Origin: a candidate division TA06 bacterium
GTDB lineage: Bacteria; Hydrothermota; DG-26; E44-bin18; JADFOU01
DNA: 6,358 nt
Direction: 5' to 3'
Assembly: GCA_022562655.1 (NCBI GenBank)
Contig: JADFOU010000117.1
Location: 1-6,358 of the forward strand
The notes beneath the pieces are model-generated. The model had not been told where the DNA came from. It saw nothing but the letters and a program-made list of their open reading frames with translations, and did no database searches. The translations under genes and the position numbers were made by a program. Each line of letters opens with the position of its first letter. The first letter of the stretch is position 1. Of this stretch, positions 1-5,965 are shown piece after piece.

Positions 1-2
1 AA

Positions 3-1595
3 CAATCTATTGACGATGGTTCAACCGTTCCAATCTTTTATCTTCCCCGTCCGGTTTTTTATGGCCCTATCCAAGATATCATAGACCACGAGTTCTATTC
101 TAGAACAGAAGACTTGAACGATGATGAGCAGGAGAAAGTCTTGGACAAAGCGGTGAAGATTAGAGAAGTTCTGAAATCGAAAAGACACATTAAAGAAGTA
201 GCAAAAGATGTTGCGGAGCATTTTCAGAAGTATGTTGAACCCCTCAAAATGAAAGCTCAACTAGTGGGAGTAGATCGAGAGGCATGTGCCCTCTATAAAG
301 AGGAACTGAATAAGCATCTCCCTGAAGAATGGACGAAGGTTGTTTATACCAAATCTCAGAAAGATGAGGGTAAAGAACTCTTACTGAAACATCATTTGAA
401 AAAGGGGGAAACAGTAAAGAAGATTGCGATGGATCTCTTTCAGAAGATGGGAGAGAATCCAAGGATTCTCATCGTGACCGATATGCTTCTTACAGGTTTT
501 GATGCCCCGATTGAGCAAGTGATGTATCTGGATAAGCCCCTCCGGGACCATAGACTTCTTCAGGCGATTTCCCGAACGAACCGTCCATATCCCAAGAAGG
601 TTGGAGGGATAATAGTTGATTATATTGGGGTTTTTAAGAATCTTAAGAAGGCTCTTCACTTTGAGGATGTAGATATTGAGGGTGTTGCGAAGGAGTTTGA
701 CGACCTGAAAAGGCAGTTCAAGGATGTCCTAACAGCAATTCTAAAACCCTTTGATGGGATTACCCGGGATGGTTCAAGGGATTCCTTTTTAAAAGCCATT
801 GAGGTACTGCAAGATGAGGAAACCCTGAAAGGCTTCAAGGAAAAATTCTTTCAACTTCGGAGGCTTTATGAGACGATTGCCCCCGACCCCTTTATCCTCA
901 AAGTCGAAAAGGATTTCCGTTGGCTCATCGCGGTCAATGAGGGCTTTCGAAAATTCACCCGTAGAGGAGAGAGACCTTTGGAGGAAGAAATTGAGAAGAT
1001 AAAGGAATTGATTCGGGAGAGTGTGGAAGTTTATGGGCTAGGGAAAATTCGAACTTTCAAAATTGACGGGAATTATCTGAGAAATCTCGAAAGAGAGAAA
1101 TATACAAGAGATCAGGAAAGGATGGAGTTGACTTGCGCCATTCGAAATCACATTATCATTTGTATAGAAAAAAACCCGCTCTATGAGTCATTGAGGGAGA
1201 AGTTGGAGAGAATTCTCAAAGAGAGGGATGGGACAGTCCTTATACAATCCTTAAAGGAACTGGTCGGGGATATGGTAAAGGTGGATGAGGCCGGAAGAGA
1301 AGCGAAGAAAAAGTACAATATAAAGGATGAGGAGTATGGACTTCTGCAGGTTTTGAAAAAACACGGGCTTGAGAGTGGAGAGGCGGAGGTGCAGTTTATC
1401 AAGAATCTTATCGATGGGGTGAGTTCTGATACATTCTCTGGCTGGCAGGAGAAGAGGAAGGTCCTTCAAGACATAGAGAAGCAGTTTTTCGAAGCGAGCC
1501 TTGGACAATATTCAGGAAGACTTGAAACTCCGGAGATCAGCAGAATGGCGGAGGAGATGACCCAATTTTTGGCGGGGTTTCGTAGGGGCAATTGA
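3..1595 (+). CDS. hsdR: Type I restriction endonuclease subunit R, C-terminal part (5' end outside window)
   Basis: This is the motor and nuclease subunit of a type I restriction-modification complex, which translocates DNA with ATP and cleaves unmodified DNA. The frame is open from the first bases of the window, giving 530 residues without the true start; a TTG at 114 is internal. The opening residues (SIDDGSTVPIFYLPR) match the HsdR segment between the two RecA-like domains. The second helicase domain follows: motif V-like ILIVTDMLLTGFDAP (fragment residues 155-169) and motif VI-like QAISRTNRP (187-195) with its arginine finger region. The rest is the charged helical C-terminal region that contacts the methylase core. 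HsdR proteins are usually about 1,000 residues, so the PD-(D/E)xK nuclease and first helicase domain should lie upstream. The last residues (GFRRGN) and the stop codon fall in a 49-bp inverted repeat, so the natural C-terminus may have been altered. HsdM and HsdS are not in the window. Confidence 0.93.
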   Translation, partial: QSIDDGSTVPIFYLPRPVFYGPIQDIIDHEFYSRTEDLNDDEQEKVLDKAVKIREVLKSKRHIKEVAKDVAEHFQKYVEPLKMKAQLVGVDREACALYKEELNKHLPEEWTKVVYTKSQKDEGKELLLKHHLKKGETVKKIAMDLFQKMGENPRILIVTDMLLTGFDAPIEQVMYLDKPLRDHRLLQAISRTNRPYPKKVGGIIVDYIGVFKNLKKALHFEDVDIEGVAKEFDDLKRQFKDVLTAILKPFDGITRDGSRDSFLKAIEVLQDEETLKGFKEKFFQLRRLYETIAPDPFILKVEKDFRWLIAVNEGFRKFTRRGERPLEEEIEKIKELIRESVEVYGLGKIRTFKIDGNYLRNLEREKYTRDQERMELTCAIRNHIIICIEKNPLYESLREKLERILKERDGTVLIQSLKELVGDMVKVDEAGREAKKKYNIKDEEYGLLQVLKKHGLESGEAEVQFIKNLIDGVSSDTFSGWQEKRKVLQDIEKQFFEASLGQYSGRLETPEISRMAEEMTQFLAGFRRGN

Positions 1596-1630
1596 TGCCA
1601 TGCCTACCGGTAGGCGGGAATTGCCCCTAC
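1582..1630. repeat. Inverted-repeat element with 12-bp arms and a nested 14-bp palindrome
   Basis: The arms GTAGGGGCAATT (1582-1593) and AATTGCCCCTAC (1619-1630) are perfect inverted repeats. Between them lies the perfect palindrome GCCTACCGGTAGGC (1602-1615). The left arm encodes the last residues of HsdR, and the hsdR TGA stop begins on its last base. No T-run follows on either strand, so it does not look like an intrinsic terminator. The layout resembles a small REP/MITE-type mobile palindrome inserted at the gene end. The core resembles the hairpin at 5975-5996 (GCCTACCGG shared). Confidence 0.8.
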
Positions 1631-1634
1631 AACA

Positions 1635-1640
1635 AGAGGA
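1635..1640 (+). promoter_or_regulatory. Ribosome binding site of the metallopeptidase-like gene
   Basis: AGAGGA lies 9 bases before the ATG at 1650 and starts only 5 bases after the right arm of the inverted repeat. It supports the ATG at 1650 as start. No separate promoter is visible in the 54-base gap, so the gene is probably transcribed with hsdR. Confidence 0.6.
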
Positions 1641-1649
1641 CCAATAAAA

Positions 1650-2354
1650 ATGCCCAACCTCAATGTGAATGGAAGAAGCATTCCCTACAATATCAGTAGA
1701 AAGGATATACGTCATATCTACCTAAAGATTGGGTCGGATCTCCGCCTTGAGATATCGATTCCCAAAAATCAGAAGCTATCCATACCCCTATTCCTCAAGA
1801 AGAAATCTCCCTGGATCGAGAAAAAGATCAAAGAAATGTCCCAGATGAAGAGACTTTTCAACAAAAAGGCAATACTCTACAAAGGTGAACCGATAAAGGT
1901 AAAGGTCTTCCAAGTGGGGAGTGCGGAAGGCGGAGTGCGGAACGTAAAGCGAAACAGAGGACGGAAGGGTGTGAGGCTTTATAAAAAAGTTCTCCATCTA
2001 TATGAAAATCCTGAAAGAAAGTGGCATGAAATACTAAAGGAATTCGTCGCTCAAATGACACTTCAGAGTATTAAAAGGGATTCAAATAAGTGGGGAAGGC
2101 GATTGGGAGTGGAGTATAGTTCACTTCATATTAAGGATATGAAAATTTGGGGATACTGTAAAAATAATGGAGATCTTTATTTCAATAGCAAACTCATATG
2201 CCTTCCAGAAAACCTCAGAAACTATGTAGTCTTACATGAACTTCTTCACCTGAAACACTTCGACCATTCAGAGAAATACAAACGGGAACTGTCGAAATAT
2301 TTTATCAATTATAAACAAGCAGAAAGGTTGCTCAAGAGTTACCTGTCTTATTAA
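1650..2354 (+). CDS. YgjP-like (DUF45/M48-type) predicted zinc metallopeptidase
   Basis: The protein has 234 residues, the usual size for the YgjP/DUF45 family of SprT-like predicted metal-dependent hydrolases. The C-terminal part carries the zinc signature: HELLH at residues 196-200 with a third likely ligand His206 in the downstream HFDHSE segment. A conserved stretch about 20 residues before it (W-G-YCKNNGDLYFNSKL) is also typical of the family. The substrate is unknown. Members often sit directly beside hsdR in type I restriction loci, as here, with a 54-base gap and a good ribosome site; the shared transcription is inferred. The middle (about residues 90-105, GSAEGGVRNVKRNRG) is encoded by two copies of a 14-bp direct repeat and looks foreign to the fold. 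The 3' end lies 29 bases from the convergent glycosyltransferase stop, and overlaps that gene by 23 bases if its disrupted frame is restored. Confidence 0.85.
   Translation: MPNLNVNGRSIPYNISRKDIRHIYLKIGSDLRLEISIPKNQKLSIPLFLKKKSPWIEKKIKEMSQMKRLFNKKAILYKGEPIKVKVFQVGSAEGGVRNVKRNRGRKGVRLYKKVLHLYENPERKWHEILKEFVAQMTLQSIKRDSNKWGRRLGVEYSSLHIKDMKIWGYCKNNGDLYFNSKLICLPENLRNYVVLHELLHLKHFDHSEKYKRELSKYFINYKQAERLLKSYLSY
1918..1942. repeat. Two direct copies of GGAGTGCGGAA inside the metallopeptidase-like gene
   Basis: GGAGTGCGGAA occurs at 1918-1928 and 1932-1942, a 14-bp period. The same 11-mer recurs once at 4430-4440 inside the lipoprotein gene. It is translated in frame as part of GSAEGGVRN. Confidence 0.7.
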
Positions 2355-2400
2355 CCCTTTTAATCTCCTCCGTATACAATTCCTCAATTCTCTCCACCAT
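2332..2400 (-). other. Out-of-frame C-terminal remnant of the glycosyltransferase
   Basis: In the minus-strand frame next to the glycosyltransferase frame, starting at an ATG at 2400-2398, the DNA reads MVERIEELYTEEIKRV plus six more residues before a TGA at 2334-2332. This is the expected amphipathic tail of GT4 enzymes, which normally follows the FDV motif directly. The current frame instead leaves the family pattern after DVQ and ends with NGGEN. A loss of two bases (for example one AG from CAGAGAATGG) or a gain of one would explain it. It could be a real mutation or a sequencing/assembly error. Confidence 0.65.
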
Positions 2401-3520
2401 TCTGGACATCAAACTGCCCAGCCCGTTTCCTCCCTGCCTCTCCCATCTTCTTCCGAAGCCCATCATCCTTTAAAAGACGAAGAACACGATCCACCATCCC
2501 TTTGATATCCCTCGGCTCCACGAGATATCCATTCACCCCATCCTCTATGACTTCGGGAGTTCCATCTACCCGGGTGGCGACGATGGGTTTCCCCTCACTC
2601 ATCACCTCCCCGTAGACCAGAGGGAGCCCCTCCCAGAGAGAAGTGAGGAGGAAGAGATCAAATGTGGAGAGAACTTCCGGGACATCCCTGCGCCAGCCCA
2701 AAAGTTTCACGTGATCGGCAAGCCCGAACTCCTGAATCATCTTTTCCACCTCACCCCTTAACTCTCCATCTCCCACAATCAAGAAACGGCAATCGGGTAG
2801 AGTCCCTATCACCCCCTTGGCAACCTGAATGAAGTCCAGTGGTGCTTTCTGGGGTTTGAAACAGGTGATGGTCCCCACTACCTTCACATCTACGGGGATG
2901 CCCAATTCTTTCTTCTTCTCATTTGGATCCACTTTTACATGGAGAAACTCTTCTATGCGTGTTCCGGGGGGGATTACTCGATACTGGAAAGGGCCGCCGA
3001 TCCTCACTCGAAGTCCCTTTTTTTGAGTGGCACGAGAAACAGCAACCAGAACCGTCGTAAACTTCCCACAAAACCGTTCCAATCCGATGTAAAGTTTTTT
3101 GATCCACAAGTTCTGGAAGTCGTGGAAGGAAAATCCATGAATGGTATGGATGATGACGGGAACTCTTGCCATCTTCGCTGCAAACCTCCCAAGGACTCCT
3201 GCCTTGGAACCGTGGGTGTGGACGATTATCCTGGATGCTGGATGCTGGATGCTGGATGCTCGAAGGATTTGTTTGATAGCGTAGAGGGCTCGTAGGTCCT
3301 GAATAGGGCGGATTTCCCGGAGGAGTTGCGGAAGGAAGTAGGTTTTAATATTTAGTTCTTGCCCGATTCGCTTCGCCTCATCTACTAATATACCCTCTTT
3401 TCCGGTAATCAGGACACTCTCAAATTGTTTGCGATCGAGTCGGCGAATAGTCTCCAAAACCACTCTCTGGGCTCCCCCCAGTTCCAGTTTGGCAATGATG
3501 TGAACGACACGAATCTTCAT
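2384..3520 (-). CDS. Glycosyltransferase family 4 (GT-B fold), C-terminus frameshifted
   Basis: A 378-residue cytoplasmic, probably membrane-associated enzyme that should transfer a sugar from a nucleotide-sugar to a lipid-linked or polysaccharide acceptor. Donor and acceptor cannot be read from sequence. The N-terminal domain shows the GT4 glycine loop (LELGGAQR, residues 12-19) and HTHGSKAG (101-108). The C-terminal donor domain has VGTITCFKPQKAPLDF (215-230), DGELR (251-255) and the EX7E motif, E297 and E305, within WEGLPLVYGE. An in-frame heptamer repeat encodes SSIQHPASR (89-97), where relatives have a short link before IVHTHG. The frame appears to shift after residue 373, so the tail is missing. 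The ATG at 3520 is chosen because the family fold begins at once (MKIRVVHI), although no Shine-Dalgarno is seen. It lies 93 bases downstream of the lipoprotein gene and is probably cotranscribed with it. Confidence 0.92.
   Translation of the reverse strand: MKIRVVHIIAKLELGGAQRVVLETIRRLDRKQFESVLITGKEGILVDEAKRIGQELNIKTYFLPQLLREIRPIQDLRALYAIKQILRASSIQHPASRIIVHTHGSKAGVLGRFAAKMARVPVIIHTIHGFSFHDFQNLWIKKLYIGLERFCGKFTTVLVAVSRATQKKGLRVRIGGPFQYRVIPPGTRIEEFLHVKVDPNEKKKELGIPVDVKVVGTITCFKPQKAPLDFIQVAKGVIGTLPDCRFLIVGDGELRGEVEKMIQEFGLADHVKLLGWRRDVPEVLSTFDLFLLTSLWEGLPLVYGEVMSEGKPIVATRVDGTPEVIEDGVNGYLVEPRDIKGMVDRVLRLLKDDGLRKKMGEAGRKRAGQFDVQNGGEN
3231..3258. repeat. Four tandem copies of heptamer CTGGATG inside the glycosyltransferase gene
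   Basis: CTGGATG repeats four times exactly (28 bp) with a partial CT after it. Read on the minus strand it encodes SSIQHPAS of the glycosyltransferase. Seven is not a multiple of three, so gain or loss of one or two units would shift the frame. Confidence 0.85.
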
Positions 3521-3524
3521 AATT

Positions 3525-3590
3525 CAAGTAGCAGTCTGAAGTTGTCCCGCCACGGGCGGGACCGCTGTTTCTTGCTACTGCCACTGAAGT
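3525..3590. repeat. Composite repeat and GC-rich hairpin between lipoprotein and glycosyltransferase genes
   Basis: A perfect hairpin with 8-bp arms GTCCCGCC / GGCGGGAC and loop ACG spans 3544-3562. On its right, CTTGCTACTGCCACTGAAGT (3571-3590) is a minus-strand copy of the CAGTGGCAGTAGC family seen beside the tRNA genes. On its left, AGTAGCAGTCTGAAG is a shorter related piece. No U-run follows the hairpin in the direction of transcription, so a terminator role is not supported. It could act as an mRNA processing or stability element in the inferred operon. Confidence 0.65.
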
Positions 3591-3613
3591 TCAAAATTTT
3601 TCAATGCTAATTG

Positions 3614-5551
3614 CTATTTTTGCAATGAATTATTTTTAACTTCCTTTTCCACAATTCTCTCAAAAAACCCATTCTCCCCCCAATCAATGACGGAGAGACT
3701 GTCTCCAATCAGGAGGGGGGTGACGACCTCAAGTGTACCGTCCCCATCTAGATCCTTGAATTCGGGTTCTCCGCTGTAGGTTTCTTTCCCCTTCTGAGTC
3801 TCAAATACTTTTTGAAAGAACCCTCTGTCGAGGGAGAAGAGAAGAATCCGCTTATCATCCACCAGAACCGCCTCCTCTCTCTTTCCATCCCCATTCAGAT
3901 CCCTTCCGGATAGGGGAACCTCGGGTAGGATAGTAGGGTCTATCCGGGACCGAGTTACCCAGAGGCGTCGCCTCAGAATCCCTCCGATCTTCTCCGCCAT
4001 CACCTCCCCATCTACTCGGGTGGCAAATCCACCCACCCGAACTCGATACCAGACCCCTTCTCGAGTCGTGGAGGTGACGAGATAAGCGGGATAACCATAG
4101 GAACGAAGTTGGAGGAGTCCAGACTCCGCCCCCTTTTTCTCAAGATGGGAACTCACCTGAATGGTGAAGACATCTCTCTCCCTTCGGGTTTTCCTCACGA
4201 CTTTGACCTCCTCCTTGGGAAGAGGGGTGATGGGAACCGTGTTGATGAGGAGAGCCTCTCCTCCTTTACCAGCGAGGATGGGAAAGATCTCTCGTTTCCC
4301 TACATCCACCCTATAAAGCGAATCGGTCAGGAGATAGAGCCTCGAACCTTCAGGCGTGAAGACCATCCTCCGAATTCCGAATTCCCCTTTGGGGATCGAA
4401 ACGATATCCGAATTCCGAATTGGGAGCGCGGAGTGCGGAAGGGGAAGAGAGGTGATGACCCGATCCAAACCCAGATCCAGTATGAGGAGTTGAGGTCCGT
4501 CTGCCGAGTCCGAACCCCCTGCCCGATTCTCCTCGCTCCCCCCCCGGTCTGGGTCGGCCGCGCCCGATTCGGGCAGGGAGGCGGATTCTACCATGGCAAA
4601 GGCGAAGGAGCCATCTGGACTGATCAGAAAGTCTCGGAGTTGTCCTTCAATGTCCATTTTGGTCTCCAATCTTAGGGACGCCGTCCTCAACACCCAGATC
4701 GCCTTTTCAAAGAGGAGATAGACCTTATTACCCGCCGGGGTGGTTCGAAGTCCTATGGGGTTCCCTTGAAGGGGAATGGTTTTGATCTCTTTTAGGGTCT
4801 CGCTCTCAAGGACCCTCATTTCCGTCTTCCCCAGCCAGTAGACTTTCTTCCCATAGGGGCTCAGGAGGAAGTCTACGGGGACCGGAATCTCCTTTTTTTG
4901 AAGGATCTTTCTCTCCCGCCAATCGATTTGGAGGAAAGTACCTTCAGTTGTCACAAAAAGATGGGTCCCATCGGAACTCAGGAGACATTTTTTCGGCCTT
5001 CCTTCTATAAAAAGATCTCTTACCTCTTCTGAGCCTTCCGCAAAACGGAAGACGGAGAGGGTCCCTTTCGGACTGATGGTGAAGATCTCTTCTCCACGAG
5101 GATTTATCAAAGTAAGAAGGGGGTTCTCCTTCAAGGCGATCCCTTTCAAGAGTTCTCCCTCGGGAAGATGAAAGGGAAGGATCATTCTCTTTGTGAAAAG
5201 GTAGAGGACCTGTCCGTCACTTGAGAACTCCCCTCCTTCCAGTTCTTCTGGAATCGAAACCTTCTTCACCACCTTTTCCCTCTCTAAATGAATGATGACG
5301 AGACTTTTCTTCTTTAGGAGGTAGAGGGAAAAACCCTCCAAGTCTTCAGGAGGTGGAGAGGGAAATTCAACTGTTTCACTTTTGGGCTCCATAGACTCCT
5401 TGGACACTATCGACTTTTCTTCCTGCCGGCATCCGAGGAAGACCAAAGAGAAAAGGAGAATTGAAAGAAACGCAGATTCCCGCAGCCCACCAGCCAATCC
5501 CCACAGTAGAAGCAACCTTTTGAGGAATCGAAGATCTCTGGTTAAATTCAT
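3614..5551 (-). CDS. Lipoprotein with beta-propeller, SPOR domain and FG-GAP-like calcium repeats
   Basis: I do not recognise a named gene. Starting at the ATG at 5551 gives 645 residues. An N-terminal hydrophobic segment ends in a lipobox-like VFLGC (Cys41), predicting lipid attachment and export. Residues about 70-435 hold repeated SPDG / TPAGNKVYLL / TPEGSRLYLL strands typical of YVTN/WD40-like propellers. Residues about 460-531 (FTIQVSS ... WYRVRVGGF) match a SPOR domain, a fold that binds denuded peptidoglycan. Two Asp-rich loops, DLNGDG (551-556) and DLDGDG (600-605), resemble calcium-binding FG-GAP/dockerin-like loops. Two propeller loops are repeat-encoded (about 326-353 and 372-393). 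The ATG at 5563 is less likely: it would lie about 5 bases from the predicted transcript start, whereas 5551 has GGAG at 6 bases. The signal region is long, with two hydrophobic stretches, so a still later start is possible. Likely role: envelope or cell-wall-associated surface protein (inferred). Confidence 0.8.
   Translation of the reverse strand: MNLTRDLRFLKRLLLLWGLAGGLRESAFLSILLFSLVFLGCRQEEKSIVSKESMEPKSETVEFPSPPPEDLEGFSLYLLKKKSLVIIHLEREKVVKKVSIPEELEGGEFSSDGQVLYLFTKRMILPFHLPEGELLKGIALKENPLLTLINPRGEEIFTISPKGTLSVFRFAEGSEEVRDLFIEGRPKKCLLSSDGTHLFVTTEGTFLQIDWRERKILQKKEIPVPVDFLLSPYGKKVYWLGKTEMRVLESETLKEIKTIPLQGNPIGLRTTPAGNKVYLLFEKAIWVLRTASLRLETKMDIEGQLRDFLISPDGSFAFAMVESASLPESGAADPDRGGSEENRAGGSDSADGPQLLILDLGLDRVITSLPLPHSALPIRNSDIVSIPKGEFGIRRMVFTPEGSRLYLLTDSLYRVDVGKREIFPILAGKGGEALLINTVPITPLPKEEVKVVRKTRRERDVFTIQVSSHLEKKGAESGLLQLRSYGYPAYLVTSTTREGVWYRVRVGGFATRVDGEVMAEKIGGILRRRLWVTRSRIDPTILPEVPLSGRDLNGDGKREEAVLVDDKRILLFSLDRGFFQKVFETQKGKETYSGEPEFKDLDGDGTLEVVTPLLIGDSLSVIDWGENGFFERIVEKEVKNNSLQK
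4370..4440. repeat. Paired CCGAATTCCGAATT repeats plus GGAGTGCGGAA in the lipoprotein gene
   Basis: CCGAATTCCGAATT occurs at 4370-4383 and again at 4408-4421. Between them is a short CCCC TTT GGGG hairpin (4384-4394), and GGAGTGCGGAA follows at 4430-4440. On the coding (minus) strand the two copies are read in different frames, one as EFGIRR and one as PIRNSD. All is in frame with the propeller, between two of its strands. Confidence 0.75.
4518..4577. repeat. GC-rich repeat-like insert with C8 tract in the lipoprotein gene
   Basis: CTGCCCGA (4519-4526) and TCGGGCAG (4569-4576) are inverted, GCCCGATTC is directly repeated (4521-4529 and 4562-4570), and GCCCGATTCGGGC (4562-4574) is a small hairpin. 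A run of eight C (4538-4545) is G8 on the coding strand. The encoded loop is rich in Gly, Ser, Asp and Glu (about residues 326-353) and interrupts the propeller pattern. Confidence 0.6.
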
Positions 5552-5557
5552 CTTCTG

Positions 5558-5561
5558 CTCC
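5558..5561 (-). promoter_or_regulatory. Ribosome binding site deciding the lipoprotein start
   Basis: On the minus strand GGAG stands 6 bases before the ATG at 5551. It overlaps the alternative ATG at 5563, for which the only purine-rich stretch abuts the start codon. This favours 5551. Confidence 0.6.
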
Positions 5562-5574
5562 ATCCTATATTCAC

Positions 5575-5603
5575 ATCATATGTTTTCTTTTGGAGAAGGT
5601 CAA
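5575..5603 (-). promoter_or_regulatory. Sigma70-type promoter of the lipoprotein gene
   Basis: On the minus strand, -35 TTGACC (5603-5598) and -10 TATGAT (5580-5575) are separated by exactly 17 bases, with five of six consensus bases in each box. Transcription should begin near 5568, leaving a leader of about 17 bases before the ATG at 5551. The glycosyltransferase gene downstream has no comparably good promoter. Confidence 0.75.
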
Positions 5604-5627
5604 GTTATTTAACCTCTAAACTACAGG

Positions 5628-5651
5628 GATCAGTGATCAGAAGTCAGTGAA
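5628..5651. repeat. GTGATCAG-type repeat, with an inverted partner at 5785-5796
   Basis: GATCAGTGATCAG followed by AAGTCAGTGAA reads as overlapping copies of a GATCAGTGA motif. An inverted relative, TTCACTGATCAC, lies at 5785-5796. The pair brackets the CAGTRG repeat at 5666 and the predicted tRNA promoter. Confidence 0.5.
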
Positions 5652-5665
5652 GAAAGACCAATTAA

Positions 5666-5710
5666 TTCAGTGGCAGTAGCAGTTAGCAGTAGCAGTCAAC
5701 AGCAATTACT
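5666..5710. repeat. CAGTRG-family repeat, copy upstream of tRNA-Arg
   Basis: The stretch begins TTCAGTGGCAGTAGCAG and continues as about six CAGTNG-like units of roughly 6 bp. It shares its first 17 bases with the copy at 5901. No open frame or RNA gene is evident in it. Confidence 0.75.
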
Positions 5711-5740
5711 GACTCCAAACCAGAAAGATATAAGGAAGGC

Positions 5741-5769
5741 TTGACAAAGAATCTTTCCTATAGTAATCT
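5741..5769 (+). promoter_or_regulatory. Possible promoter of tRNA-Arg
   Basis: A perfect -35 TTGACA (5741-5746) is followed after 17 bases by TAATCT (5764-5769), a weak -10 that keeps the first, second and last consensus bases. The transcript would start about 45 bases before the tRNA. The near-miss TATAGT at 5759 is too close to the -35. Confidence 0.5.
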
Positions 5770-5820
5770 TTTAGAGTAACAGAGTTCACTGATCACTTTT
5801 CCCTGGTCACTACCATTTAT

Positions 5821-5894
5821 GCGCCTGTAGCTCAGCTGGATAGAGCAGTGGACTTCGAATCCAAAGGTCGCCCGTTCGAATCGGGCCAGGCGCG
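5821..5894 (+). tRNA. tRNA-Arg (anticodon TCG)
   Basis: The full cloverleaf can be folded. The 7-bp acceptor GCGCCTG / CAGGCGC is perfect, the D stem is GCTC / GAGC, and the anticodon loop CTTCGAA has TCG at 5855-5857. The T stem GCCCG / CGGGC encloses TTCGAAT. The first anticodon-stem pair (5848 with 5864) is a G-A mismatch. G5894 is the discriminator. CCA is not encoded; the next bases are CGG, so CCA must be added after transcription. Confidence 0.96.
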
Positions 5895-5898
5895 CGGT

Positions 5899-5955
5899 AC
5901 TTCAGTGGCAGTAGCAGGTAGCAGTGGCAGTCAAAAGGACAGTAGCAGTAGCAGG
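5899..5955. repeat. CAGTRG-family repeat abutting the tRNA-Arg 3' end
   Basis: This 57-bp copy begins with ACTTCAGTGGCAGTAGCAGG one base past the place where CCA would lie. It aligns along its length with the copy after tRNA-Lys (6292-6349), with five A/G substitutions and one single-base indel. Confidence 0.85.
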
Positions 5956-5965
5956 AAGTCGCCTA

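Noticed and set aside
114..116. TTG as the start of the first gene
   Set aside because: The frame is open upstream to the window edge and the upstream residues fit HsdR.
1602..1615. Intrinsic terminator after hsdR
   Set aside because: The palindrome has no following T-run on either strand and the next gene lies close downstream on the same strand.
3544..3562. Rho-independent terminator between lipoprotein and glycosyltransferase genes
   Set aside because: The stem is strong but no U-tract follows in the minus-strand direction.
4109..4675. 188-residue open frame on the plus strand
   Set aside because: It is antisense to the lipoprotein propeller, has no recognisable domain, and its length follows from the codon bias of the real gene.
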